From the NCBI RefSeq assembly GCF_020089495.2, contig NZ_JAIRCA020000002.1, positions 1 through 64,000 of the forward strand: a stretch of 64,000 bases of DNA, written 5' to 3'. Shown here one piece after another: positions 19,370-29,770 of this stretch. Source of the stretch: Streptococcus mitis subsp. hohhotensis (GTDB taxonomy: Bacteria > Bacillota > Bacilli > Lactobacillales > Streptococcaceae). The first letter of the stretch is position 1, and the number at the start of each line of letters is the position of its first letter. Below the pieces are notes generated by a model. That model ran no database searches and was not told the DNA's origin. It saw only the letters and a program-made list of their open reading frames with translations. Made by a program: the position numbers and the translations under genes.

Positions 19370-20374
19370 TTGAAGGAACATTCAATAGACATTCAACTGA
19401 GTCATCCAGATGACTTGTTTCATCTTTTTGGTTCCAATGAACGCCATCTTCGTTTGATGGAAGAAGAGCTTGATGTGGTGATTCATGCTCGTACGGAGAT
19501 TGTCCAGGTTTTGGGAGAAGAGACTGCCTGTGAGGAAGCCCGTCAGGTTATTCAGGCTTTGATGGTCTTGGTAAATCGTGGGATGACCGTTGGTACACCA
19601 GATGTGGTGACTGCAATTAGTATGGTCAAAAACGATGAAATTGACAAGTTTGTCGCCCTTTACGAAGAAGAAATTATCAAGGACAATACAGGGAAGCCTA
19701 TTCGTGTCAAAACCTTGGGTCAAAAACTTTATGTAGATAGTGTTAAACAGCACGATGTGACCTTTGGAATTGGGCCAGCAGGGACAGGGAAGACCTTCCT
19801 TGCAGTGACCTTGGCAGTGACTGCCCTTAAACGTGGTCAGGTTAAGCGGATTATCCTAACACGCCCGGCAGTGGAAGCTGGCGAGAGTCTAGGTTTTCTT
19901 CCGGGTGATCTTAAGGAGAAGGTAGATCCTTACCTTCGACCTGTTTACGATGCCTTGTATCAGATTCTGGGGAAAGACCAAACGACTCGTCTCATGGAGC
20001 GTGAAATTATCGAGATTGCGCCCCTTGCCTATATGCGTGGACGGACCTTGGATGATGCCTTTGTCATTCTCGATGAGGCGCAAAATACGACTATCATGCA
20101 GATGAAGATGTTTTTGACTCGTTTAGGATTTAATTCTAAGATGATTGTCAATGGAGATATCAGTCAGATTGACCTTCCGCGTAATGTCAAGTCCGGTCTG
20201 ATTGATGCCCAAGAAAAGCTCAAGAACATCCACCAGATTGACTTTGTTCATTTTTCAGCCAAGGATGTGGTTCGCCATCCAGTTGTTGCTCAGATTATCC
20301 GAGCTTATGAACCAGCTCCAGTTAAAAAAGAAGAGAGTGAAGAATTAGATCCTCAACCTCTATCTGAAGGGTAG
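19370..20374 (+). CDS. phoH: PhoH-family ATPase
   Basis: P-loop ATPase of 334 residues, thought to act in RNA metabolism in bacteria that pair it with YbeY. Walker A GPAGTGKTFLA (near 131-141), Walker B VILDEAQNTT, and NGDISQIDLP are visible. The start is TTG at 19370, supported by AGAGAGG about 7 bases upstream and by the family N-terminus; the next ATG would cut the conserved N-terminal domain. ybeY is elsewhere in this window (31755), not adjacent. Confidence 0.9.
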   Translation: MKEHSIDIQLSHPDDLFHLFGSNERHLRLMEEELDVVIHARTEIVQVLGEETACEEARQVIQALMVLVNRGMTVGTPDVVTAISMVKNDEIDKFVALYEEEIIKDNTGKPIRVKTLGQKLYVDSVKQHDVTFGIGPAGTGKTFLAVTLAVTALKRGQVKRIILTRPAVEAGESLGFLPGDLKEKVDPYLRPVYDALYQILGKDQTTRLMEREIIEIAPLAYMRGRTLDDAFVILDEAQNTTIMQMKMFLTRLGFNSKMIVNGDISQIDLPRNVKSGLIDAQEKLKNIHQIDFVHFSAKDVVRHPVVAQIIRAYEPAPVKKEESEELDPQPLSEG

Positions 20375-20409
20375 TTCTTTTGTACTTAAAGTTATCTCAA
20401 TGCTAAATC

Positions 20410-20516
20410 TATAGTTGATTGAAGTTAGAATAGTACGTCGTGACTGCTAAAACATTTCTAGAAATTAATTTGACTTTCCTAATCGATTTGTTCATATTTT
20501 ATTTCAATCTACTATA
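20410..20516 (+). repeat. RUP element
   Basis: 107-bp repeat with inverted ends TATAGTTGATTGAA and TTCAATCTACTATA (one mismatch). Length and termini match the RUP repeat of S. pneumoniae, thought to be mobilised by an IS630-type transposase and to insert at TA. A second, more decayed copy lies at 60181. The remaining bases of the phoH-acetyltransferase gap show nothing else clear. Confidence 0.85.
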
Positions 20517-20585
20517 AATTTGCTTTTTAAATATTTCATTCAATATCTTTATCTTAGTTAGAAACTTTTCAAGTGGAGGAAACGT

Positions 20586-21155
20586 ATGGAATCAATTTTT
20601 GTAAAACTAGCTCAGTATCCGTCTATAGAAACGGAGCGTTTATTGCTTAGACCTGTAACCTTGGATGATGCGGAAGCAATGTTTGACTATGCCTCGGACA
20701 AGGATAATACACGTTACACTTTTCCAACCAATCAAAATTTAGAAGAAACCAAGAATAACATTGGTCAGTTCTACTTGGCTAACCCCTTGGGGCGTTGGGG
20801 AATAGAACTAAAAAGCAATGGTCAGTTTATTGGAACCATTGACTTGCACAAGATTAATCCTGCTCTTAAGAAGGCAGCTATTGGCTACATTATCAATAAA
20901 AAGTATTGGAATCAAGGATTAACGACAGAAGCCAATCGTGCCGTGATTGAGCTGGCTTTTGAGAAGATTGAAATGAACAAGTTGACCGCCCTTCACGATA
21001 AGGATAATCCTGCATCTGGAAAGGTCATGGAGAAATCAGGAATGCATTTTTCTCACGAAGAACCTTATGCTTGTATGGACCAGCATGAAGAAGGCCGAAT
21101 CGTGACAAGAGTTCACTATGTATTGACCAAGGAAGACTATTTTGCAAATAAATAA
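20586..21155 (+). CDS. GNAT-family N-acetyltransferase (RimJ/RimL-like)
   Basis: Acetyl-CoA-dependent acetyltransferase of 189 residues, substrate unknown. It shows the RimL-type opening IETERLLLRPVTLDDAEAM, the GYIINKKYWNQGLTTEA segment (variant of the acetyl-CoA loop) and NPASGKVMEKSGM, the conserved C-terminal motif. RBS GTGGAGG. It is flanked by a RUP on the left and a terminator plus com-box on the right. The family acetylates ribosomal proteins, antibiotics or small molecules; nothing here distinguishes these. Confidence 0.82.
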   Translation: MESIFVKLAQYPSIETERLLLRPVTLDDAEAMFDYASDKDNTRYTFPTNQNLEETKNNIGQFYLANPLGRWGIELKSNGQFIGTIDLHKINPALKKAAIGYIINKKYWNQGLTTEANRAVIELAFEKIEMNKLTALHDKDNPASGKVMEKSGMHFSHEEPYACMDQHEEGRIVTRVHYVLTKEDYFANK

Positions 21156-21156
21156 G

Positions 21157-21186
21157 CAGTTGAAAAGAAATTTTCGACTGTTTTTT
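21157..21186 (+). terminator. Terminator before comEA
   Basis: CAGTTGAAAA (21157-21166) pairs with TTTTCGACTG (21171-21180), followed by six Ts; it insulates the competence operon. Confidence 0.8.
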
Positions 21187-21194
21187 CTTTCTCT

Positions 21195-21202
21195 TACGAA
21201 TA
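21195..21202 (+). promoter_or_regulatory. com-box (ComX/SigX site) for comEA-comEC
   Basis: TACGAATA, the cin-box/com-box read by the alternative sigma factor ComX in streptococci, preceded by a T-rich stretch and 20 bases before the comEA start. This makes comEA-comEC a late competence operon. Confidence 0.92.
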
Positions 21203-21221
21203 ATCTAAGAGAGGAGAAAAT

Positions 21222-21872
21222 ATGGAAGCAATTATCGAGAAAATTAAAGAGTATAAAATCATTGTTATCTGTACTGGTCTGGGCTTACTTGTAGGAGGAT
21301 TTTTCCTGCTAAAGCCAGCTCCACAAACACCTGTCAAGGAAACGAATTTGCAGGCAGAAGTTGCAGCTGTTTCCAAGGATTCGGTATCCGAAAAGGAAGT
21401 GAAGAAGGAAGAAAAGGAAGAACCTCTTGAACAAGACCTAATCACAGTAGATGTGAAGGGGGCTGTTAAATCGCCAGGGATTTATGATTTGCCTGTAGGT
21501 AGTCGAGTCAATGACGCTGTTCAGAAGGCAGGTGGCTTGACAGAGCAAGCAGACAGCAAGTCGCTCAATCTAGCTCAGAAAGTTAGTGATGAGGCTCTGG
21601 TTTACGTTCCAACTAAGGGAGAAGAAGCAGCTAGTGAAAAGACTGGTTCTGGGACAGCTTCTTCGACTAGCAAGGAAAAGAAGGTCAATATTAACAAAGC
21701 CAGTCTGGAAGAACTCAAGCAGGTCAAGGGTCTGGGAGGAAAACGAGCCCAGGATATTATCGATCATCGTGAGACGAATGGCAAATTCAAGTCGGTTGAT
21801 GAACTTAAGAAGGTCTCTGGCATTGGTGCCAAGACCATAGAAAAGCTAAAAGACTATGTTACAGTGGATTAA
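21222..21872 (+). CDS. comEA: Competence DNA receptor ComEA
   Basis: Membrane-anchored double-stranded DNA receptor for transformation (pneumococcal CelA). 216 residues: an N-terminal membrane segment (about 12-31), a charged linker, an SLBB domain (VDVKGAVKSPGIYDLPVGS, about 75-125), a Ser/Thr linker, and two helix-hairpin-helix motifs in the last 60 residues (NINKASLEELKQVKGLGGKR and VSGIGAKTIEKLK). Its 3' end overlaps comEC by 17 bases. Expression is driven by the com-box. Confidence 0.96.
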   Translation: MEAIIEKIKEYKIIVICTGLGLLVGGFFLLKPAPQTPVKETNLQAEVAAVSKDSVSEKEVKKEEKEEPLEQDLITVDVKGAVKSPGIYDLPVGSRVNDAVQKAGGLTEQADSKSLNLAQKVSDEALVYVPTKGEEAASEKTGSGTASSTSKEKKVNINKASLEELKQVKGLGGKRAQDIIDHRETNGKFKSVDELKKVSGIGAKTIEKLKDYVTVD

Positions 21873-24096
21873 GAAACTCCCTATTCCCCTAATTTACCTG
21901 AGTTTTCTATTGCTTTGGCTTTACTACGCTATTTTCTCAGCATCCTATCTTGCTTTGTTGGGCTTTGTTTTTCTGCTAGTCTGTCTCTTTATCCAATTTC
22001 CTTGGAAATCAGCAAGCAGAGTTCTAGTGATTTGTGGAGTCTTTGGTTTCTGGTTTCTCTTTCAAAATTGGCAACAGAGTCAAGCGAGTCAAAATTTGGC
22101 GTATTCTGTTGAAAGGGTACGGATTCTGCCCGACACTATTAAGGTCAATGGTGACAGTCTATCTTTTCGTGGCAAGTCTGATGGACGCATTTTTCAAGTC
22201 TATTATAAACTCCAGTCCGAGGAGGAGAAAGAAACCTTTCAAAATTTAACCGACCTTCATGATTTGAAACTAGAAGGAAAACTTTTAGAGCCAGAAGGGC
22301 AGAGAAATTTTGGTGGCTTTGACTACCAAGCTTATCTGAAGACTCAGGGAATTTACCAGACTCTCAATATTAAAAGAATCCAGTCACTTCAAAAGGTTGG
22401 CAGTTGGGATGCAGGTGAAAACCTGTCCAGTTTACGCCGAAAAGCTGTGGTTTGGATTAAGACACATTTTCCAGACCCTATGCGCAATTACATGACGGGG
22501 CTTCTATTAGGATATCTGGACACCGACTTTGAGGAGATGAATGAACTATATTCCAGTCTCGGGATTATCCACCTTTTTGCCTTGTCGGGCATGCAGGTAG
22601 GATTTTTCATGGATGGATTTAAGAAACTTCTCTTGCGATTGGGCTTGACCCAAGAAAAGGTGAAATGGCTGACCTATCCCTTTTCCCTTATTTATGCAGG
22701 TCTGACAGGATTTTCAGCATCAGTTATTCGCAGTCTCTTGCAAAAGTTACTGGCTCAACATGGTGTTAAGGGCTTGGACAATTTTGCCTTGACAGTCCTT
22801 GTCCTCTTTATCATCATGCCCAACTTTTTCCTGACAGCAGGAGGTGTCTTGTCCTGCACTTATGCTTTTATCTTGACCATGACCAGCAAAGAAGAGGAGG
22901 GACTCAAGGCTGTTGCCAGAGAAAGTCTGGTTATTTCTTTGGGAATATTACCCATTCTATCCTTCTATTTTGCGGAATTTCAGCCTTGGTCCATCCTTTT
23001 GACCTTTGTATTTTCCTTTCTTTTTGACTTGGTCTTCTTACCGCTCTTGTCTATCTTATTTGCCCTTTCCTTTCTCTATCCAGTCATTCAGCTGAATTTT
23101 ATCTTTGAATGGTTGGAGGGAATGATTCGCTTGGTATCACAGGGGGCAAGTAGACCGCTTGTCTTTGGACAACCTAATGCATGGCTTTTAATCTTGTTGT
23201 TAATTTCCTTAGCTTTGGTCTATGATTTGAGGAAAAACATTAAAAGGCTAGCAGTGTTGAGCTTATTGATTACAGGTCTCTTTTTCTTGACCAAGTATCC
23301 ACTGGAAAATGAAATCACTATGCTGGATGTGGGGCAAGGGGAAACTATTTTCTTACGGGATGTAACTGGGAAAACCATTCTCATAGATGTAGGTGGCAAG
23401 GCAGAGTCTGATAAGAAAATCGAGAAATGGCAAGAAAAGACGACGACCAGCAATGCTCAACGAACCTTGATTCCCTATCTCAAAAGTCGAGGAGTAGCCA
23501 AGATTGACCAGCTAGTTTTGACAAATACGGACAAGGAGCATGTTGGAGATTTGTTAGAGGTGACCAAGGCCTTCCATGTAGGGGAGATTTTAGTATCAAA
23601 AGGCAGTCTGAAACAGAAGGAATTTGTGGCAGAACTAGAAGCAAGCCAAACCAAGGTGCGTAGTGTGACAGTAGGAGAGAACTTGCCAATTTTTGGCAGT
23701 TACTTAGAAGTCCTATCTCCAAGGAAAAATGGAGATGGAGGTCATGAAGATTCCTTGGTTCTGTATGGGAAACTTTTGGATAAGCACTTTCTTTTTACAG
23801 GAAATTTGGAGGAAAAAGGAGAGAAGGAATTGCTGAAGCAATATCCTGACCTAGAAGTGGATGTTTTGAAAGCTGGCCAACATGGTTCTAAACACTCATC
23901 AAGTTTAGCCTTTCTAGAAACACTCAAACCAGAGTTTACTCTCATTTCAGTTGGAAAGAGCAATCGAACGAAATTCCCCCATCAGGAAACCTTGACACGA
24001 CTGGAAGGTATCAATAGTAAAGTTTATCGAACTGACCAGCAAGGAGCTATACGGTTTAAAGGGTGGAGGAGTTGGAAAATCGAAACGGTTGGTTAA
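21856..24096 (+). CDS. comEC: Competence DNA channel ComEC
   Basis: Polytopic protein that forms the channel for single-stranded DNA uptake (pneumococcal CelB). 746 residues: hydrophobic N-terminus, a soluble OB-like domain (about 75-190), the Competence domain with many membrane segments (about 200-470, note LFALSGMQVGFF), and a C-terminal metallo-beta-lactamase-like domain (from about 490, MLDVGQGETIFL). The metal motif is reduced to NTDKEHVGD instead of HxHxDH. Starts inside comEA, so translation is coupled. No terminator of note follows. Confidence 0.95.
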   Translation: MLQWIKKLPIPLIYLSFLLLWLYYAIFSASYLALLGFVFLLVCLFIQFPWKSASRVLVICGVFGFWFLFQNWQQSQASQNLAYSVERVRILPDTIKVNGDSLSFRGKSDGRIFQVYYKLQSEEEKETFQNLTDLHDLKLEGKLLEPEGQRNFGGFDYQAYLKTQGIYQTLNIKRIQSLQKVGSWDAGENLSSLRRKAVVWIKTHFPDPMRNYMTGLLLGYLDTDFEEMNELYSSLGIIHLFALSGMQVGFFMDGFKKLLLRLGLTQEKVKWLTYPFSLIYAGLTGFSASVIRSLLQKLLAQHGVKGLDNFALTVLVLFIIMPNFFLTAGGVLSCTYAFILTMTSKEEEGLKAVARESLVISLGILPILSFYFAEFQPWSILLTFVFSFLFDLVFLPLLSILFALSFLYPVIQLNFIFEWLEGMIRLVSQGASRPLVFGQPNAWLLILLLISLALVYDLRKNIKRLAVLSLLITGLFFLTKYPLENEITMLDVGQGETIFLRDVTGKTILIDVGGKAESDKKIEKWQEKTTTSNAQRTLIPYLKSRGVAKIDQLVLTNTDKEHVGDLLEVTKAFHVGEILVSKGSLKQKEFVAELEASQTKVRSVTVGENLPIFGSYLEVLSPRKNGDGGHEDSLVLYGKLLDKHFLFTGNLEEKGEKELLKQYPDLEVDVLKAGQHGSKHSSSLAFLETLKPEFTLISVGKSNRTKFPHQETLTRLEGINSKVYRTDQQGAIRFKGWRSWKIETVG

Positions 24097-24132
24097 TGAG
24101 CAGAAAATTTTCAAAAAAAATAACTTTTTATC

Positions 24133-24161
24133 TTGACAAGGTCTAGAAAACTTGGTATCAT
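24133..24161 (+). promoter_or_regulatory. infC operon promoter
   Basis: Near-consensus: TTGACA (24133-24138), 17-base spacer, TATCAT (24156-24161) with extended TG. One of the two strongest promoters here. Confidence 0.8.
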
Positions 24162-24167
24162 ATAAAA

Positions 24168-24325
24168 GTTGAGAAAAGCAGAAGTGAGAGCTTCTCGCCT
24201 TGTGACATTAAGTTGCCTGGCCCTACGGATGAAAAGTTTCTAAGAAACGCTATCATAACGTGCGGGCTTGTATATTTACGAGTCCGCTATTGTTTTTCTC
24301 TAATAAAACAAAAGAGGTGAAAACC
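24168..24325 (+). promoter_or_regulatory. IF3/L20 leader with attenuator hairpin
   Basis: About 155 untranslated bases. Near the end GCGGGCTTGTA (24262-24272) pairs with TACGAGTCCGC (24277-24287), then TATTGTTTTT, a Rho-independent terminator. Upstream segments can form a competing structure. Position and design match the L20 leader of Firmicutes, in which excess L20 promotes termination; assigned by context. Confidence 0.7.
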
Positions 24326-24847
24326 ATAGCAAAGCAAGACTTATTCATCAATGATGAGATTCGTGTACGTGAAGTTCGCTTGATTGGTCTTGAAGGAGAA
24401 CAGCTAGGCATCAAGCCACTCAGTGAAGCGCAAGCTTTGGCTGATAACGCTAATGTTGACCTAGTATTGATTCAACCCCAAGCCAAACCGCCTGTTGCAA
24501 AAATTATGGACTACGGTAAGTTCAAATTTGAGTACCAGAAGAAGCAAAAAGAACAACGTAAAAAACAAAGTGTTGTTACCGTGAAAGAAGTTCGTCTAAG
24601 TCCAACTATTGACAAGGGTGACTTTGATACAAAACTTCGCAATGCACGCAAATTCCTTGAAAAAGGAAATAAAGTTAAGGTATCTATTCGCTTTAAGGGT
24701 CGTATGATTACCCATAAAGAGATTGGTGCAAAAGTTTTAGCCGAGTTTGCTGAAGCAACTCAAGATATTGCCATCATCGAACAACGTGCTAAAATGGATG
24801 GACGTCAAATGTTCATGCAATTGGCGCCAGCGACTGACAAAAAATAA
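24326..24847 (+). CDS. infC: Translation initiation factor IF-3
   Basis: Binds the 30S subunit, blocks premature 50S joining and checks the start codon. 173 residues with [15 protein letters not shown] at the N-terminus, [13 protein letters not shown] and [13 protein letters not shown]. The best-supported start is the non-canonical ATA at 24326 ([10 protein letters not shown]), which has GAGGTG six bases upstream and gives the usual length; infC is known for AUU/AUA/AUC starts that let IF3 repress itself. Frames starting further up run back through the attenuator hairpin. Confidence 0.93.
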
Positions 24848-24879
24848 TTGTCAGAAAGTTAAATAAAGGAGAAAAAATC

Positions 24880-25080
24880 ATGCCAAAACAAAAAACACAC
24901 CGCGCATCAGCTAAACGTTTCAAACGTACAGGTTCTGGTGGACTTAAACGTTTCCGTGCTTACACTTCTCACCGTTTCCACGGAAAAACTAAGAAACAAC
25001 GTCGTCATCTTCGTAAAGCATCTATGGTGCATTCAGGAGATTACAAACGTATCAAAGCAATGCTTACTCGCTTGAAATAA
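24880..25080 (+). CDS. rpmI: 50S ribosomal protein L35
   Basis: L35, 66 residues, very basic: [19 protein letters not shown] and [12 protein letters not shown] are characteristic. AAAGGAG precedes the start. Middle gene of infC-rpmI-rplT; normal length. Confidence 0.98.
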   Translation: MPKQKTHRASAKRFKRTGSGGLKRFRAYTSHRFHGKTKKQRRHLRKASMVHSGDYKRIKAMLTRLK

Positions 25081-25131
25081 TAGCTTGACTGTAAGTAAAC
25101 AATTCTAGGAAATATTTGGAGGAAATAAAAC

Positions 25132-25491
25132 ATGGCACGTGTTAAAGGTGGCGTTGTATCACGCAAACGTCGTAAACGTATTCTTAAATTAGCAAAAGGT
25201 TACTATGGAGCTAAACACATCTTGTTCCGTACTGCAAAAGAACAAGTAATGAACTCTTACTACTATGCATACCGTGACCGTCGTCAGAAAAAACGTGACT
25301 TCCGCAAATTGTGGATCACTCGTATCAACGCGGCAGCTCGTATGAACGGGCTTTCATACTCACAATTGATGCATGGTTTGAAATTGGCTGAGATCGAAGT
25401 TAACCGTAAAATGCTTGCGGACTTGGCTGTTAACGATGCAGCAGCTTTCACAGCTCTTGCAGATGCAGCTAAAGCAAAACTTGGTAAATAA
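25132..25491 (+). CDS. rplT: 50S ribosomal protein L20
   Basis: L20, 119 residues, assembles early on 23S rRNA and is the probable repressor acting on the infC leader. [23 protein letters not shown] and RIN(A)[10 protein letters not shown] are visible. GGAGG precedes the start; a terminator follows 10 bases after the stop codon. Confidence 0.98.
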   Translation: MARVKGGVVSRKRRKRILKLAKGYYGAKHILFRTAKEQVMNSYYYAYRDRRQKKRDFRKLWITRINAAARMNGLSYSQLMHGLKLAEIEVNRKMLADLAVNDAAAFTALADAAKAKLGK

Positions 25492-25500
25492 TAACAGATA

Positions 25501-25530
25501 AGACTGGAACAGGATTGTCCCAGTCTTTTT
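25501..25530 (+). terminator. Terminator after rplT
   Basis: AGACTGG (25501-25507) pairs with CCAGTCT (25520-25526) and is followed by TTTT. Confidence 0.75.
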
Positions 25531-25548
25531 AAAAATAAAGGAGAAAAA

Positions 25549-25929
25549 ATGGCTTCAAAAATGCTACACACTTGCTTGCGAGTAGAAAATCTTGAAAAAT
25601 CAATCGCATTTTATCAAGATGCTTTTGGTTTTAAAGAATTGCGTCGCAGAGATTTTCCAGACCATGCCTTCACAATTGTCTATCTAGGACTTGAGGGTGA
25701 CGACTATGAGTTGGAGTTGACTTATAACTACGATCATGGTCCTTATGTGGTTGGAGATGGGTTTGCCCATATCGCCCTCAGCACACCTGATCTTGAAGCG
25801 CTTCATCAAGAGCACAGTGCCAAAGGATATGAAGTGACTGAGCCAAATGGTCTACCAGGAACTGCACCTAACTATTACTTTGTCAAAGACCCTGATGGCT
25901 ACAAGGTCGAAGTCATTCGTGAAAAATAA
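25549..25929 (+). CDS. gloA: Lactoylglutathione lyase (glyoxalase I)
   Basis: Converts the methylglyoxal-thiol hemithioacetal to the lactoyl thioester. 126 residues, one glyoxalase fold, with metal ligands visible as His (LHTCLRV), Glu (YELELTYNYD), His (GFAHIAL) and Glu (YKVEVIRE). AAGGAG precedes the start. It lies between two terminators, partly served by read-through from rplT since no strong promoter is seen in the short gap. Confidence 0.92.
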   Translation: MASKMLHTCLRVENLEKSIAFYQDAFGFKELRRRDFPDHAFTIVYLGLEGDDYELELTYNYDHGPYVVGDGFAHIALSTPDLEALHQEHSAKGYEVTEPNGLPGTAPNYYFVKDPDGYKVEVIREK

Positions 25930-25938
25930 TCTCGTGTG

Positions 25939-25975
25939 GTCAAGTAGAATGTTCGTTTTCTACTTGACTTTTTTT
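25939..25975 (+). terminator. Terminator after gloA
   Basis: GTCAAGTAGAA (25939-25949) pairs perfectly with TTCTACTTGAC (25958-25968), followed by seven Ts. Its right arm also supplies the -35 box of the pyrK promoter. Confidence 0.85.
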
Positions 25976-25992
25976 AGCTGAAAGAGTATACT
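25964..25992 (+). promoter_or_regulatory. pyrK-pyrDB promoter
   Basis: -35 TTGACT (25964-25969), 17-base spacer, -10 TATACT (25987-25992). The -35 is the right arm of the gloA terminator. Confidence 0.7.
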
Positions 25993-26004
25993 AATAAAAA
26001 TTTA

Positions 26005-26140
26005 ACCTTTAAGGGGAGTCCAGAGAGACTCACAAGGTGTCAGATAAAAGAATAGTGCAATTTTCTAGAGGAGACTTTTTGAGTGTGCTCTCTTGTGTTG
26101 TACGATTTTAACTGAGGCCTTGCACTAGCAAGGTCTTTTC
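26005..26140 (+). promoter_or_regulatory. PyrR-dependent attenuator
   Basis: Leader of about 170 bases. AGTCCAGAGAGACT (26017-26030) is the conserved PyrR-binding loop. A terminator hairpin follows, GGCCTTGC (26116-26123) against GCAAGGTC (26128-26135) and a T run. When uridine nucleotides are plentiful, PyrR binding is expected to favour termination before pyrK. pyrR itself is not in the window. Confidence 0.9.
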
Positions 26141-26177
26141 TTTGTCTGGTTCCCTTAAAATTTAAGGAGGAAAAGTC

Positions 26178-27927
<1,750 letters not shown>

Positions 27928-27986
27928 ACTGCAATCAATCTGTTCTTGATTTTTTATTAGTTTGTAATGTTGATTATAGAGAATTT

Positions 27987-27995
27987 TGATACAAT
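27987..27995 (+). promoter_or_regulatory. lytB promoter
   Basis: Extended -10 TG-A-TACAAT (TACAAT 27990-27995), 30 bases before the start; -35 poor. Confidence 0.45.
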
Positions 27996-28024
27996 AAAGT
28001 AGAAAGAACAGAGGAAGAAAGTTT

Positions 28025-29737
28025 ATGAAGAAATTGAGATTTGTTTTTTTAGCTCTGCTATTTTTCTTAGCTAGTCCAGAGGGTGTAATGGTAAGTGATG
28101 GTACTTGGCAAGGAAAACAATACCTGAAAGCAGATGGGAGTCAAGCAGCCAATGAGTGGGTTTTTGATGCTCACTATCAATCTTGGTTTTATATAAAAGA
28201 AGATGCAAACTACGCTGAAAATGAATGGCTGAAACAAGGTGACGACTATTTTTACCTAAAATCTGGTGGCTATATGGCCAAGTCAGAATGGGTAGAAGAC
28301 AAGGGAGTCCTCTATTATCTTGACCAAAATGGAAAGATGAAAAGAAATGCTTGGGTAGGAACTTCCTATGTTGGTGCAACAGGTGCCAAAGTAATCGAAG
28401 ACTGGGTCTATGATTCTCAATACGACGCTTGGTTTTATATAAAAGCAGATGGACAACACGCAGAGAAAGAATGGCTCCAAATTAAGGGCAAGGACTATTA
28501 TTTTAAATCTGGCGGTTATTTACTAACAAGTCAGTGGATTGAGCAGGCTTATGTGAATGCTAGTGGTGCCAAAGTACAGCAAGGTTGGCTTTATGACAAA
28601 CAATACCAATCTTGGTTTTACATCAAAGCAAATGGAAATCATGCTGATAAAGAATGGATTTTCGAAAATGGTCACTATTATTATCTAAAATCCGGTGGCT
28701 ATTTGGCAGTGAATGAATGGATTTGGGATAAGGAATCTTGGTTTTATATAAAATCTGATGGGAAAATGACTGAGAAAGAATGGTTATACGATTCTAAAAG
28801 TCAAGCCTGGTACTACTTCAAATCTGGTGGCTACATGGCGAAAAATGAGACTGTAGATGGTTATCAGCTTGGAAGCGACGGTAAATGGCTTGGAGAAAAA
28901 GCTACAAACGAAAATGCTGCTTACTATCAAGTAGTGCCTGTCACAGCAAATATTTATAATGTAGATGGTAAAAAGCTCTCCTATATATCGCAAGGTAGTG
29001 TCGTCTGGCTAGATAGGGATAGAAAAAGTGATGACAAGCGCTTGGCTATTACTATTTCTGGTTTGTCAGGCTACATGAAAACAGAAGATTTACAAGCGCT
29101 AGATGCTAGTAAGGATTTTATCCCTTATTATGAGAGTGATGGACATCGTTTTTATCACTATGTGGCTCAGAATGCTAGTATCCCAGTAGCTTCTCATCTT
29201 TCTGATATGGAAGTAGGCAAGAAATATTATTCGGCAGATGGGCTGCATTTTGATGGTTTTAACCTTGAAATCCCCTTCCTTTTCAAAGATTTGACAGAGG
29301 CTACAAACTATAGTGCTGAAGACTTGGATAAGGTATTTAGTCTGTTAAATATTGACAATAGTCTCTTGGAAAACAAGGGAGCTACCTTTAAGGAAGCCGA
29401 AGAACATTACCATATCAATGCCCTCTATCTCCTTGCCCATAGTGCTTTAGAAAGTGATTGGGGACGTAGCAAGATTGCCAAAGATAAGAATAATTTCTTT
29501 GGAATTACAGCCTATGATACGACCCCTTACCTTTCTGCCAAGACATTTGATGATGTGGATAAGGGAATTTTAGGTGCCACCAAGTGGATTAAGGAAAATT
29601 ATATCGATAGGGGCAGAACTTTCCTTGGAAACAAGGCGTCTGGTATGAATGTGGAATATGCCTCAGATCCTTATTGGGGCGAAAAAATTGCTAGTGTGAT
29701 GATGAAAATCAACGAGAAACTAGGTGGCAAAGATTAG
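28025..29737 (+). CDS. lytB: Choline-binding endo-beta-N-acetylglucosaminidase LytB
   Basis: Secreted cell-wall hydrolase needed to separate daughter cells in pneumococci. 570 residues: signal peptide (about 1-24), a long run of aromatic choline-binding repeats (about 25-290, units such as SWFYIKADG and YYLKSGGY), a linker module, and a GH73 glucosaminidase domain with catalytic Glu476 in HSALESDWGRS and NNFFGITAYD. The pneumococcal form I remember is 658 residues; the difference of 88 equals two 44-residue repeat pairs, so this allele has lost or never gained repeats. GAGGAAG precedes the start. A BOX follows. Confidence 0.93.
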   Translation: MKKLRFVFLALLFFLASPEGVMVSDGTWQGKQYLKADGSQAANEWVFDAHYQSWFYIKEDANYAENEWLKQGDDYFYLKSGGYMAKSEWVEDKGVLYYLDQNGKMKRNAWVGTSYVGATGAKVIEDWVYDSQYDAWFYIKADGQHAEKEWLQIKGKDYYFKSGGYLLTSQWIEQAYVNASGAKVQQGWLYDKQYQSWFYIKANGNHADKEWIFENGHYYYLKSGGYLAVNEWIWDKESWFYIKSDGKMTEKEWLYDSKSQAWYYFKSGGYMAKNETVDGYQLGSDGKWLGEKATNENAAYYQVVPVTANIYNVDGKKLSYISQGSVVWLDRDRKSDDKRLAITISGLSGYMKTEDLQALDASKDFIPYYESDGHRFYHYVAQNASIPVASHLSDMEVGKKYYSADGLHFDGFNLEIPFLFKDLTEATNYSAEDLDKVFSLLNIDNSLLENKGATFKEAEEHYHINALYLLAHSALESDWGRSKIAKDKNNFFGITAYDTTPYLSAKTFDDVDKGILGATKWIKENYIDRGRTFLGNKASGMNVEYASDPYWGEKIASVMMKINEKLGGKD

Positions 29738-29770
29738 TCCTATAATTGGATATGATTTGAGTGAGTAGTA

